A stretch of 64,000 nt of DNA from Phycisphaeraceae bacterium. Lineage in GTDB: Bacteria; Planctomycetota; Phycisphaerae; Phycisphaerales; SM1A02. The position numbers were made by a program, and so were the translations under genes. Positions 50,844 through 58,671 of the stretch are shown here, piece by piece. Within the stretch, counting starts at the first letter, position 1. Every line of letters starts with the position of its first letter. A model generated the notes under the pieces. That model was not told where the DNA came from. It saw nothing but the letters and a program-made list of their open reading frames with translations, and searched no databases. The stretch spans positions 248,001 through 312,000 of the forward strand of contig JAHBWZ010000001.1 of the NCBI GenBank assembly GCA_019636755.1, given 5' to 3'.

Positions 50844-53183
50844 ATGGCTCGAACGCAGGCAGGGAAGACCGCGACCGCCCGCTCGGATCGGCGCCGCGCG
50901 GATATCCGCAGAACGCTGCCGCGTCCCTCCCAGGGCGTGCTGCTGTTTCTCCAGCAGCCGGAGGTGCTGAGCGCCCTGCTGCTGACCACGGCGTTCGTCC
51001 TCCTCACCGGCCTGCTGGTCGTCTGGAGCCGGGACAACAGTTCCCCCGCCATGGGTCAGATCATGACCGAGCCCCGATTCAAGCGGGTCTCGTACGCGGT
51101 CATCGACCAGGCCGGCACCCAGGCAGCGCGGGACGAGGCCCGGCGGAATGCGCCGCGGGTCTATCGCCTGGCCTCCGCCCCGCTGGAGCGGCTCCGGGCG
51201 GGGCTCGTGGGCCTCCCCACCGCCCTCGCCGGCAAGACCGGCGTCGCCGACATCTCGCCCGACATCGTGGAGGAGTTCCGGCTGACGGACTCGGCCGTCC
51301 GCCTGCTCGCCCAGTATGCGCAGGAAGGCGCCCCGGATCAGCGCTGGTCGCGCTGGGTCGATCGACTGATCCAGGACCTCGAGCAGTCGCCGATTCTCGG
51401 CAGCCTGGAGTACCAGGTCTACACCAGGACCCTGCGCAAGGCCGTGCTCCCCGCCGAGAACCAGTCCCTGGTCCCGCTGACCAAGCCCGCGATCGAACTG
51501 CTGCCGGGCGATCGCGAGTCGCTGGAGCGGCACCTCGAGCCCTATGTCGTCCGCGCCGGCTTCGCCGGCGCGATCGTGCCGCACGTCGTTGCCGGGCTCG
51601 TCCATCGCCCCGCGGAGACCATGGTCTACGACGCGGCGCTCACCGAGGCGGAGGCCGTGCGCGCCGCGGGCCTGGTCCAGCCCATCCTGATCGAGCACCG
51701 GGCGGGCGACCCGGTCTATCGGCGCGGAGACCGCCTCAGCGCCGCACAGGTCCATGACCTGCTGCTGGAGCGAGAGCAGTTCCTTCTTCACAGCACCCTG
51801 GCCGATCGCTGGGTGCCGCGGATCGGGCTTCTGGGCCTGATCGCGATCCTCGTCGGGTTCGTCGGCGGATTCGTGGTGATGTCGTATCCGCGCATCATCC
51901 GGAACCCGGTCCGGCTCATCGCGCTCTTCTCGCTCCAGGCCGCGATGCTGGCGGCGACCGCCGCCACGTCGATCGCGATTCCCCAGCTCTCGACCGCGGC
52001 CGCGATCGGCCCGACACTCTTCGTCACGATCATCACGCTGCTGGCGTACGACCGGCGACTCTCGCTCTTCGTCAGCACGGTGCAGTGCGCCCTCGTCGCC
52101 CTGGCGCTGGATCGCGGACTCGGATGGTTCACGATGCTCATCGCCGGCTGCGGCGCGATGATCCTCCAGCTGACGGAACTCCGACAGCGCAACGCCCTCA
52201 TCCGCGCATCGCTGGCCACCGGCGTGGTCCTGGCCTTCGGATCGGCCGTGCTCGGCATGTTCCGCATTCCGCTGGTCGAGGGCATCGTGGCACAGATCAC
52301 CAGCCAGGCGGTTCTCGCCTTCCTGTCCAGCATGCTGCTGGGATTCCTCGTGCTCGGCATCCTCCCCAGCATCGAGCGTGTCTTCGACATCACCACGGGC
52401 ATGACGCTCGCCGAACTGCGCGATCCCAGGCGACCGCTCCTCCGGCAGCTCCAGACGCGCGCGCCCGGGACATACAACCACTCCCTCATGGTCGCCGCGG
52501 TGGCGGAGGCGGCGGCGGATGCCATCCGTGCCGATTCACTTCTCCTGTACGTCGGGGCGCTCTACCACGACATCGGGAAGATGAACAAGCCCGAGTACTT
52601 CGTCGAGAACCAGTCCGAGGGCATCAACAGGCACAACAAGCTCCGCCCGGCGATGAGCCTGCTGGTCATCATCGGCCACGTGAAGGACGGCATCGAACTG
52701 GCCCGCGAGTACGGCCTGCCGCGTTCCATCCAGCACTTCATCGAGTCGCATCACGGCACAACCCTGGTCGAGTACTTCTATCACGCCGCCCGCGAACAGG
52801 CGGAGGCGGAACAGAAGATGAGCGTGGGCGAAATGGAGTACCGCTACCCCGGCCCGAAGCCGCGGACGCGCGAGGCGGCCATCCTCATGCTCGCCGACGC
52901 GGTCGAGTCCGCCACCCGTGCCGTGCAGGACCCGGGACCCGCGCGCATCGAGAACATCGTGCGGGAACTCTCCCGCAAGAGGCTGCTGGATGACCAGTTC
53001 AGCGAGTGCGACCTCACGCTGCGCGAACTGCGTCAGATCGAGGACGCGATGATTCAGCGCCTCGTCTCCATCCACCACGGCCGGATCCAGTACCCTCGGG
53101 GCAGTCGCGCCGACGACGCGGAGACGGGCACGGGAACGGCCGTGATCGAGCCGCCATCCGAACTGCGCCGCACGCGGGCATGA
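50844..53183 (+). CDS. pgpH: PgpH-like 7TM-HD phosphodiesterase
   Basis: 779 residues from the ATG at 50844 (MARTQAGKTATARSDRR). One N-terminal transmembrane helix (ALLLTTAFVLLTGLLVVW) is followed by a 7TMR-HDED extracytoplasmic domain (to about 315), a block of seven hydrophobic helices (about 330-520), and a cytoplasmic HD domain. The HD residues are in GTYNHSLMVAAVAEAAADAI, YHDIGKMNKPEYF, FIESHHGTTLVEYFYH and LMLADAVESATRA. PgpH-type enzymes break down c-di-AMP to pApA. No c-di-AMP cyclase is in the window, so the substrate is inferred from architecture. Confidence 0.92.
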   Translation: MARTQAGKTATARSDRRRADIRRTLPRPSQGVLLFLQQPEVLSALLLTTAFVLLTGLLVVWSRDNSSPAMGQIMTEPRFKRVSYAVIDQAGTQAARDEARRNAPRVYRLASAPLERLRAGLVGLPTALAGKTGVADISPDIVEEFRLTDSAVRLLAQYAQEGAPDQRWSRWVDRLIQDLEQSPILGSLEYQVYTRTLRKAVLPAENQSLVPLTKPAIELLPGDRESLERHLEPYVVRAGFAGAIVPHVVAGLVHRPAETMVYDAALTEAEAVRAAGLVQPILIEHRAGDPVYRRGDRLSAAQVHDLLLEREQFLLHSTLADRWVPRIGLLGLIAILVGFVGGFVVMSYPRIIRNPVRLIALFSLQAAMLAATAATSIAIPQLSTAAAIGPTLFVTIITLLAYDRRLSLFVSTVQCALVALALDRGLGWFTMLIAGCGAMILQLTELRQRNALIRASLATGVVLAFGSAVLGMFRIPLVEGIVAQITSQAVLAFLSSMLLGFLVLGILPSIERVFDITTGMTLAELRDPRRPLLRQLQTRAPGTYNHSLMVAAVAEAAADAIRADSLLLYVGALYHDIGKMNKPEYFVENQSEGINRHNKLRPAMSLLVIIGHVKDGIELAREYGLPRSIQHFIESHHGTTLVEYFYHAAREQAEAEQKMSVGEMEYRYPGPKPRTREAAILMLADAVESATRAVQDPGPARIENIVRELSRKRLLDDQFSECDLTLRELRQIEDAMIQRLVSIHHGRIQYPRGSRADDAETGTGTAVIEPPSELRRTRA

Positions 53184-53216
53184 TCGCGATGGGTCACCCG
53201 GACCGCCGGCGGACCG

Positions 53217-54524
53217 TCAGGCGGATCCGCGGTCGCGGCGCGTCCCGGCGGGAAGCAGCGCCACTGCATGTTCGATCGCGCGGCGATGCGCACTGCTCAT
53301 CGGGCGCTCGTCCAGCACCGTGAGGCGCTGCCAGACGCGGTCCGACGACACCCGGTCGCGTCCGGACCCGGTCGCCTGCCGCTCACCGCGCCACACCCGG
53401 ATCACGACCGCGCGGTGCGTGGTCGCATGCGGGAAGGCGTGCAGCGGCGCGGCCGCCGGGCGCCATCCGGGCAGATGATCGCGCGTCCACCGCAGCAGCG
53501 CGTCGTGTCCTCCCGCCTTCGCGGACTCGCGCGCGGGCATCTGCCAGAGTCCTGCCCAGAGACCGGACTCCGGGCGCCGCTCCAGCAGGATCCGGCCGCG
53601 CTCGATCACGGCGACCGCGTCGATGTGGAGCGGGCGGCGCACCGCGGCCGGCTTCGGCGGCGGAATGGACGCAGGCGCGCCTGCATCCTCCAGGCCCGCG
53701 GCCCGGCACTCCCGCCGCAGCGGACACGCGGTACACGCCGGCTGCGCCCGCGTGCATACCGTCGCGCCGAGTTCCATGAGCGCCTCGTTGAACACCCCGG
53801 GCGAGGCCGAGGCGCGGACGAGCGACTCCGCTCTCGCCCACGTCCACCGGACGCCGGCGTCGTCGTCGGCACGCTCGCGACGCGCCTCCAGGCGCGCGAG
53901 AACGCGCGTGACATTGCCGTCCACGATCGCCTCCCGCGCGCCGAACACGATCGATGCGATCGCCCCCGCGGTGTATCGCCCGACGCCCGGCAGCCGCCGC
54001 AGCGCCGATGCGTCCCTGGGAACGGTGCCGCCGCAGACGGCGTCGATGTGTGCCGCGGCCGCGCGCAGGAGTCGTGCCCTGCGGTAGTACCCCAGGCCCG
54101 CCCAGTGCGTCAGCAGCGTTTCGTCGTCCGCGCGGGCCAGGTCGGCCGGCGCCGGGAACCGCGCCATGAACCGGTCGAATGCCGGGACGACGCGCGACAC
54201 CTGCGTCTGCTGGAGCATGAGTTCGGCGACGAGCGCCGACCACGCGGTGCGCCCGCGTCGCCAGGGCAGGTCGCGGGCCTCGCGCGCGAACCACGCCTCG
54301 AGCGCATCCGAGATCCGCCGGTTCCGCGCGTCGGTCGGCGGGATCCCGCGCGAGCGCGCGACGGCGCCGGCGCCACCCCCGCTCCCGCCCCGGCTCCGGC
54401 CGGGAACGACGCCGGGCGCGGCCGCGCCGGTGATCGCCGGCACTGTGCCGCCGACCGGGTGCCCGGTGCGCCGGACGCGCGGCGCCGCCGCGTCCGGGGA
54501 GGGGTTCTCATGTGGCCTTGCCAT
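53217..54524 (-). CDS. mutY: A/G-specific adenine glycosylase
   Basis: 435 residues. The glycosylase core starts near 66 (RNRRISDALEAWFAREARDLPWR). It has ELMLQQTQVSRVVPAFDRFMARFP with the catalytic Glu, RLPGVGRYTAGAIASIVFG (helix-hairpin-helix), AIVDGNVTRVLAR with the catalytic Asp, and the iron-sulfur Cys set CTRAQPACTACPLRREC near 257. A Nudix-like C-terminal domain (IDAVAVIERGRILLERRPESGLWAGLWQMP) reads 8-oxoG. It removes A mispaired with 8-oxoG. The first ~60 residues are low-complexity, so an internal start is possible. Confidence 0.93.
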   Translation of the reverse strand: MARPHENPSPDAAAPRVRRTGHPVGGTVPAITGAAAPGVVPGRSRGGSGGGAGAVARSRGIPPTDARNRRISDALEAWFAREARDLPWRRGRTAWSALVAELMLQQTQVSRVVPAFDRFMARFPAPADLARADDETLLTHWAGLGYYRRARLLRAAAAHIDAVCGGTVPRDASALRRLPGVGRYTAGAIASIVFGAREAIVDGNVTRVLARLEARRERADDDAGVRWTWARAESLVRASASPGVFNEALMELGATVCTRAQPACTACPLRRECRAAGLEDAGAPASIPPPKPAAVRRPLHIDAVAVIERGRILLERRPESGLWAGLWQMPARESAKAGGHDALLRWTRDHLPGWRPAAAPLHAFPHATTHRAVVIRVWRGERQATGSGRDRVSSDRVWQRLTVLDERPMSSAHRRAIEHAVALLPAGTRRDRGSA

Positions 54525-54664
54525 CGACGGCGGAGATGCTATCCTTCCCGCCCTGTCGGACCGGAACCCGCGGCCGCGATCGGTTGCCGATCGCGTCCGC
54601 CGCGGAATCGCGGAAGCGGCGTCCGGATCCGGCCGATCTGGCTCTCTGACAACCAGCGTTCCCT

Positions 54665-54736
54665 GCGGGTGTAGCTCAGTGGTAGAGCGTCACGTTGCCA
54701 ACGTGAATGTCGTCGGTTCAAATCCGATCACCCGCT
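54665..54736 (+). tRNA. tRNA-Gly(GCC)
   Basis: The cloverleaf closes fully. The acceptor stem GCGGGTG/CACCCGC is perfect over 7 bp, the D arm is GCTC…GAGC, the anticodon stem TCACG/CGTGA holds loop TTGCCAA with anticodon GCC, and the T arm is GTCGG-TTCAAAT-CCGAT. The discriminator base is T and the CCA end is not encoded. It is followed after seven bases by a 15-bp tandem repeat and then by the repeat/IS66 region. Confidence 0.97.
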
Positions 54737-54743
54737 TTTCCCG

Positions 54744-54788
54744 CTTCCCTGAAGGCCTCTTCCCTGAAGGCCTCTTCCCTGAAGATCT
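54744..54788 (+). repeat. Three tandem copies of a 15-bp unit
   Basis: CTTCCCTGAAGGCCT occurs twice and then once as CTTCCCTGAAGATCT. It begins seven bases after the tRNA-Gly end. No other copy was noticed in the window. Confidence 0.9.
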
Positions 54789-55049
54789 GACGCGCCGGAC
54801 ATCGGCAGCGAGCAGGCCAGGCCGGAGGCGGTTGTCGCCGGGCAATCGGCGACCAACCGCGTGGAGTCCTTGTCGTCCGCCGTCCCGGATCGTCGCGTGT
54901 GCGACCTGACAGCCGAACCTCCGGCGGGACCGTCGTCCTGCGCCCATCGACCTCCCGGACGGGCCCGACGGTGGGTGCCGATCGACCGGCGCGCCGATCG
55001 ATCGCACCACGGTGACGGACGCCTGCTCGCGCACCCGGCGCATGCGCGC
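54789..55049. other. Non-coding stretch between tRNA-Gly and the repeat array
   Basis: Open frames exist on both strands, but none has a recognisable domain or a convincing start. It does not match the repeat unit well. I see no RNA gene in it. It may be decayed material between the tRNA and the array. Confidence 0.4.
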
Positions 55050-55222
55050 CCTCGCGGTGAAGTACTTCGGTCCGATGCGCGAGTGGTGGTGTCTGCGCGC
55101 ATCGGGTCCATGGTCGCGCGAAGAGGACGTCTGCCGATGACGGCGCGTCCGATCCGGCGCGTCCGCAGCCAGTGAGTCGCGCGCGAGGGCGCTCCCCGGA
55201 CCGTCCATCCGCGAGGGGGGTT

Positions 55223-55248
55223 GCAGGGGGGCGCTTCAGCCCCCCTGC
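55223..55248. repeat. G6/C6 hairpin, left end of repeat unit 2
   Basis: The stem GCAGGGGGG/CCCCCCTGC has an 8-base loop and is preceded by GAGGGGGGTT. It faces the hairpin at 55378-55403. Confidence 0.88.
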
Positions 55249-55377
55249 GTTCTCGCGACCTGGACACTTGCGCTGGCGCGCGCGCGCGCTTGCTCGCTCG
55301 CTCGATGTCTTTCGTAGGACCGCGGTTGACGTCCGGACTCCTCGATCACTCTGTTTCCCGTACACGGGTGCGCGAGC

Positions 55378-55403
55378 GCAGGGGGGGCTGAGGCCCCCCC
55401 TGC
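55378..55403. repeat. G7/C7 hairpin, right end of repeat unit 2
   Basis: GCA plus seven G pairs with seven C plus TGC; the loop is CTGAGG. It is followed by AACCCCC, the mirror of the flank at the left hairpin. Confidence 0.88.
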
Positions 55404-55540
55404 AACCCCCTTGCGCGCATGAAAGCTGGCGGGATGGGCCGGCGCGCGAGTGGTGGTGTCTACGCGCATGGAGTCCAGGGTCGCGCGCTGAGGACGTATC
55501 GCGACGGCGGCGCGTCCGGCGCGGTGCGTTCGCGACCGAT

Positions 55541-55548
55541 GATTCGCC
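55541..55548 (+). repeat. Left 8-bp target-site duplication of the IS66 element
   Basis: GATTCGCC directly before the left terminal repeat. The same eight bases follow the right end at 58230-58237. Eight bases is the typical IS66-family duplication. Confidence 0.95.
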
Positions 55549-55629
55549 GTAAGCGCTCGACGAACGACGTCCCCGCAGTGCTCTGCGCCGGCGCATGGCC
55601 GGCTGGCCGAGGATCGGGCTGAGATTCAG

Positions 55630-57190
55630 CGGGGCCGCGTGACGGCGAACGCGCGGCGGCGGGCGGCGGCGGCGGCGACCTTGCGGACGGCCGCGTTCCT
55701 GCTGAGGAAGCCCCACCTGGTCGGGCAGGAGATCGGGCGTGCTCGTGCTCGGGCGTGTCGTTCACGCGAGCCAGACGTCCGCCAGCCAGATCGCCGGGTT
55801 CTCGATCCTGCACGCTCGCCGACTCGACCATCGTGTACAGCGTCGCCGCCGCGCGGCCGCCATCCGGGTTGCCCGCGAACAGGTAGTCCTTCCGGCCGAT
55901 CACCATCGGCTTGACGCCGCGTTCCGACGCGTTGTTGTCGATCGCGAGACGACCGTTGCTCGCGTATCGGCTCAGGGCCTCCCGGTGCCGCCGCACGTAT
56001 GCGATCGCCCTGCCGAGCTTCGACTTTCGGCAAGCGCAATCTGGCTCTCGATCGTGTCCAGCCGTGCGTAGAAGCCGTCCAGCTCCGGCTTCGCGATTCC
56101 GCGTTGTCGAAGGTGCGCTGTCGCCGCTTTGACATCTGCTGCTCGTCTCGATGGCGTACAGCTTCCTGGATCTCATCCACGCTATGACTACCGGGCAGGG
56201 ATGCCCAGCTTCGACTTCTCGAAGACCTCCGCCGCCGCATCCAGCATCCTGCCGACGACGCGCGTGCCGAACCTCTTCTCGTCGAAGAAGATGTCGTAGA
56301 TCGACGATGCATCCGCCCGAGTGTCCCGCTGAACCCTTCAGCTGCCGCTGCGGCCCGGGCGTGTCCTGCGCCCCGTGAAGTCGTACGCCACGTACGGGCG
56401 CGCGATCGTCTCCGCGGTGGCGCTCCAGAATCCCGACGCCTGTGCGTCGATCTCAGCGCCCCGGCTCCATCATCGGAAGCGTCGAGCCGTCCGTCTGGAC
56501 CACACCTGGGATCGCAGGATCCGGCTGTGCATCAGCTTGTACACCGGTTCCAGCGCCGCCACGCATCCCATCAACCACCCGCACATCGTCGAGCGGTTGA
56601 TGTCGATGCCGTTCCGTCTGAAGATCTCCTCCTCGCGGTGTTCACTCGCGATGATCGTCGAACTTGTTCACGATCACGGGGCCGAGGCCCGGTCCCGCGA
56701 GGCACTTCGCGATCGCCGCCGGGCTTCGGGCGCCGTCTCGACCTCGCTTCCGGCACGAGCGGCATCGCGCGTAGGTGAATGTCACGTGCCGGTCACGACC
56801 AGCTTCGCCGGCACGAGCTCATACTGCTCACTGTCCTGCGACCGATCACGACGCGCGTTCTTCACCGCAGCACGGGCATGGGAGCACCGGGACGGATCGA
56901 GCCTGTGCTCATGGATGACACGTGGCAGGTGGGCTGGATCTTCCGGCGCCCCGGAAGGCTTCGTCCGCGGCGGTTGACTGCGTCTGCTCTTCCGCGGGCT
57001 CGGAGCGCGCGATCGGCGTCGGTCGCCCGGCCACGGCTTCGCTGGAGCATCCTGCAAAGAGCAAAGCGCGCCGCGTCCATCTTCCTCTGACTGGCGTCCC
57101 TGGCAGCCGCCGCAGCATACGCGAGCTGCTCGGAGAGCTTCGCGTTCGATTTCCGCGGGCCAGTCTGTTCACGACCCGAGCAGGTGGATG
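55630..57190 (-). pseudogene. tnpC: IS66 TnpC (DDE transposase) remnant
   Basis: Pieces of TnpC appear in order but in different frames. The early zinc-region piece is LPRVIHEH … SEQYELVPAKLVVT (about 56800-56960). Then come GIDINRSTMCGWLMGCVAALEPVYKLMHSRI and VVQTDGSTLPMMEPG near 56450-56620, ATAETIARPYVAYDF near 56400, and the C-terminal SKLGRAIAYVRRHREALSRYASNG with RLAIDNNASERGVKPMVIG (55850-56030), which carries the third catalytic acidic residue. Several frameshifts and stops separate them, so no full transposase can be made. Confidence 0.85.
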
Positions 57191-57429
57191 ATCATCTGCT
57201 TGGAGGACCCCGACGTCGTTTGGGCAGATCCCCGATACCGGTGACTCCCACGCCTGACGGGCTCGGCGTGCCCGACGAGACCGTTCCGCACCGCCCGGTC
57301 GTCGCACGTGGGTCGTGGTCGTGGTCGTGGTCAAGGTCGTCGGCACGTCGCGTCCCTGCTGCGATGTGCAAGGATGCATCACACGCGCGATGTCAAGCAT
57401 GAACATGCGGCGCTTATCGCAGCATGATG

Positions 57430-57780
57430 CCGATCGCTGATGCTGCCGCGCCGGGCGCATCGCGCACGTCGATGTTCCTCGAGGATCAGCGTCGCGTCGC
57501 GATCCACCTCGACCGACGCCGAGCCGTGGGCGCGCGACGGGAATCGGAACGTTCTTCTCGGTATGCTTGTACCAGAGCGCGAAGCCGTCGCGATCCCCAG
57601 TACAGGATCTTCATCCGATCGCCGCGCCGGTTGCGGAACACGAAGAGGCAGGTGACCTCGGAGAGCGGATCATCCGCGAGACCTTCGGCGCGTCATCCCG
57701 GCCGTGCCGTCGAAGCCGCCGCATGTCGGTGACCTCGGTGCACAGCAGGATCCGCGTCGAGGGCGGGAGATCGTGCCACG
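57430..57780 (-). pseudogene. tnpB: IS66 TnpB remnant
   Basis: Translation in shifting frames gives LPPSTRILLCTEVTDMRR, then CLFVFRNRRGDRMKILYW, then DRDGFALWYKHTEKN, which is the order of the conserved TnpB (IS66 Orf2) protein. At least three frameshifts are needed to join them. Confidence 0.85.
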
Positions 57781-58151
57781 CCCGCCTCGTGCGCGCGGAG
57801 CACGCCCGCGATGGTCGCCTGATCGGCGTGACCGTTCACACGAACGACCGCGTCGCCCGGCAGCACGATCTCGATCGGGCGCCTGGTCCGCTCGCGGGAT
57901 CTGGAGGGCGACGAACCGCGGCTGCGTCCGGCTGCTGCTGCCGGCTCGGCCTCAGCGCCGGCCGGGCGCCGCCGCGCGCCGACGGGAGCTCCTGCCGCTT
58001 TGCCGTAGAACGAGTTCGCCTTCAGACCGTGCTCGCCGCAGTACGCCCGCGCGCTCAGCCCACTGGCCTCCCACCCCGCGATGCGCTCACGCCACGCCCG
58101 CTCGATCTCCGTGTTCCGCCTCCGCCCACCGTCCCTGGGCTGCTCCGCCAT
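57780..58151 (-). pseudogene. tnpA: IS66 TnpA remnant
   Basis: It starts MAEQPRDGG, then RAWRERIAGWEASGLSARAY and CGEHGLKANSFYGK, the helix-turn-helix part of IS66 TnpA. The C-terminal piece IEIVLPGDAVVRVNG is in the same frame, but the segment expected before it (RFVALQI) appears in another frame, so compensating frameshifts have damaged the middle. The frame then runs on into tnpB sequence without its own stop. Confidence 0.8.
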
Positions 58152-58229
58152 CGCCAGCCTCCTTTCGAGGCCTCCGATCGTCGCATGTGCCGCGAGACGG
58201 CGCCAAGGCGTCGTTCGTCGAACGCTTAC

Positions 58230-58237
58230 GATTCGCC
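58230..58237 (+). repeat. Right 8-bp target-site duplication of the IS66 element
   Basis: GATTCGCC, identical to 55541-55548, directly after the right terminal repeat. Confidence 0.95.
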
Positions 58238-58278
58238 AGCCAGGCCGGTCCCGGGACCGTCCATCCGCGAGGGGGGTT

Positions 58279-58304
58279 GCAGGGGGGCGCTTCAGCCCCC
58301 CTGC
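58279..58304. repeat. G6/C6 hairpin, left end of repeat unit 3
   Basis: The stem GCAGGGGGG/CCCCCCTGC matches the left hairpin of unit 2, including its 8-base loop. Confidence 0.88.
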
Positions 58305-58431
58305 GTTCGCGCGACCCGGGCAGTTGCGCGCGCTCGCGCGCGCGCTTGCTCGCTCGCTCGATGTCTTACGAAGGACCGCGGTTGTCGTCCGGACTCCTCG
58401 ATCACTGTGTCTTCCGTACCGGTGCGCGAGC

Positions 58432-58456
58432 GCAGGGGGCTGAGGCCCCCCCCTGC
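58432..58456. repeat. Degenerate hairpin, right end of repeat unit 3
   Basis: GCAGGGGG, loop CTGAGG, then eight C and TGC. The G and C runs now differ in length, so the stem is imperfect compared with units 1 and 2. Confidence 0.8.
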
Positions 58457-58671
58457 ATCCCCCCTGCGCGCATGAAAGGTGGGTCGCGTTCAGCCGGCGC
58501 GCGAGTGATCGGGTATGCGCGCACTGGGTCCAGGATCGATCGATGCGGACGTACGGCCACGACGGCGCGTCCGGCGCGGCGCCATCGCGGCGCTCCGGTC
58601 ATCGGGACCGACGCCTGCGGATCAGTGCATCAGCACAACGGGACCTTCGGCGTGCGCAGTCATGTCGCCGC

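Larger units (their letters stand above)
55050..55540 (+). repeat. Repeat array, partial unit plus first full unit
   Basis: The block around 55079-55165 (GCGCGAGTGGTGGTGTCTGC… GACGGCGCGTCCG) recurs at 55445-55525, a period of about 366 bases. The full unit contains a hairpin-bounded core at 55214-55412. An inverted copy lies at 1-445 and the next direct unit at 58238-58600. Allowing for the IS66 element and its duplicated target, the first hairpins of the two direct units are also about 367-369 bases apart, so the array was continuous before the insertion. Confidence 0.85.
55549..58229 (-). mobile_element. Decayed IS66-family insertion sequence
   Basis: 2681 bp, the normal size for IS66 elements. 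The ends are inverted repeats that begin GTAAGCG (55549-55569 and the complement of 58209-58229) and match at 20 of 21 positions. An 8-bp target duplication flanks them. Inside, on the minus strand, are remnants of the three usual genes: tnpA, tnpB and the DDE transposase tnpC, all broken by frameshifts. The element is inserted in the tandem repeat array after tRNA-Gly. The intact ends and exact duplication next to decayed genes suggest it can no longer move by its own enzymes. Confidence 0.95.
58238..58600 (+). repeat. Repeat array, second full unit
   Basis: This unit continues the array after the IS66 insertion. It shares GACCGTCCATCCGCGAGGGG, the two hairpins (58279-58304, 58432-58456), the GCGCGCTTGCTCGCTCGCTC and GACCGCGGTTG blocks, and the tail with GCGCGAGTG…GACGGCGCGTCCGGCGCGG. 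Its right hairpin is slightly damaged (five G against eight C). It ends about 70 bases before the pruA stop. Confidence 0.85.

Noticed and set aside
55378-55403. Rho-independent terminator
   Set aside because: The hairpin is strong but not followed by a T-run, and the same structure recurs at both ends of each repeat core, so it is treated as part of the repeat.
55460-56176. Intact IS66 transposase gene
   Set aside because: Only the C-terminal part is in frame; upstream TnpC pieces need several frameshifts to connect.
55050-58600. CRISPR array
   Set aside because: Repeat units are about 367 bp and only two to three in number, without short repeats separated by unique spacers, and no cas genes are near.
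54665-58671. Genomic island integrated at tRNA-Gly
   Set aside because: No integrase gene and no duplicated tRNA 3' end were found; only an IS66 element with its own target duplication is present.
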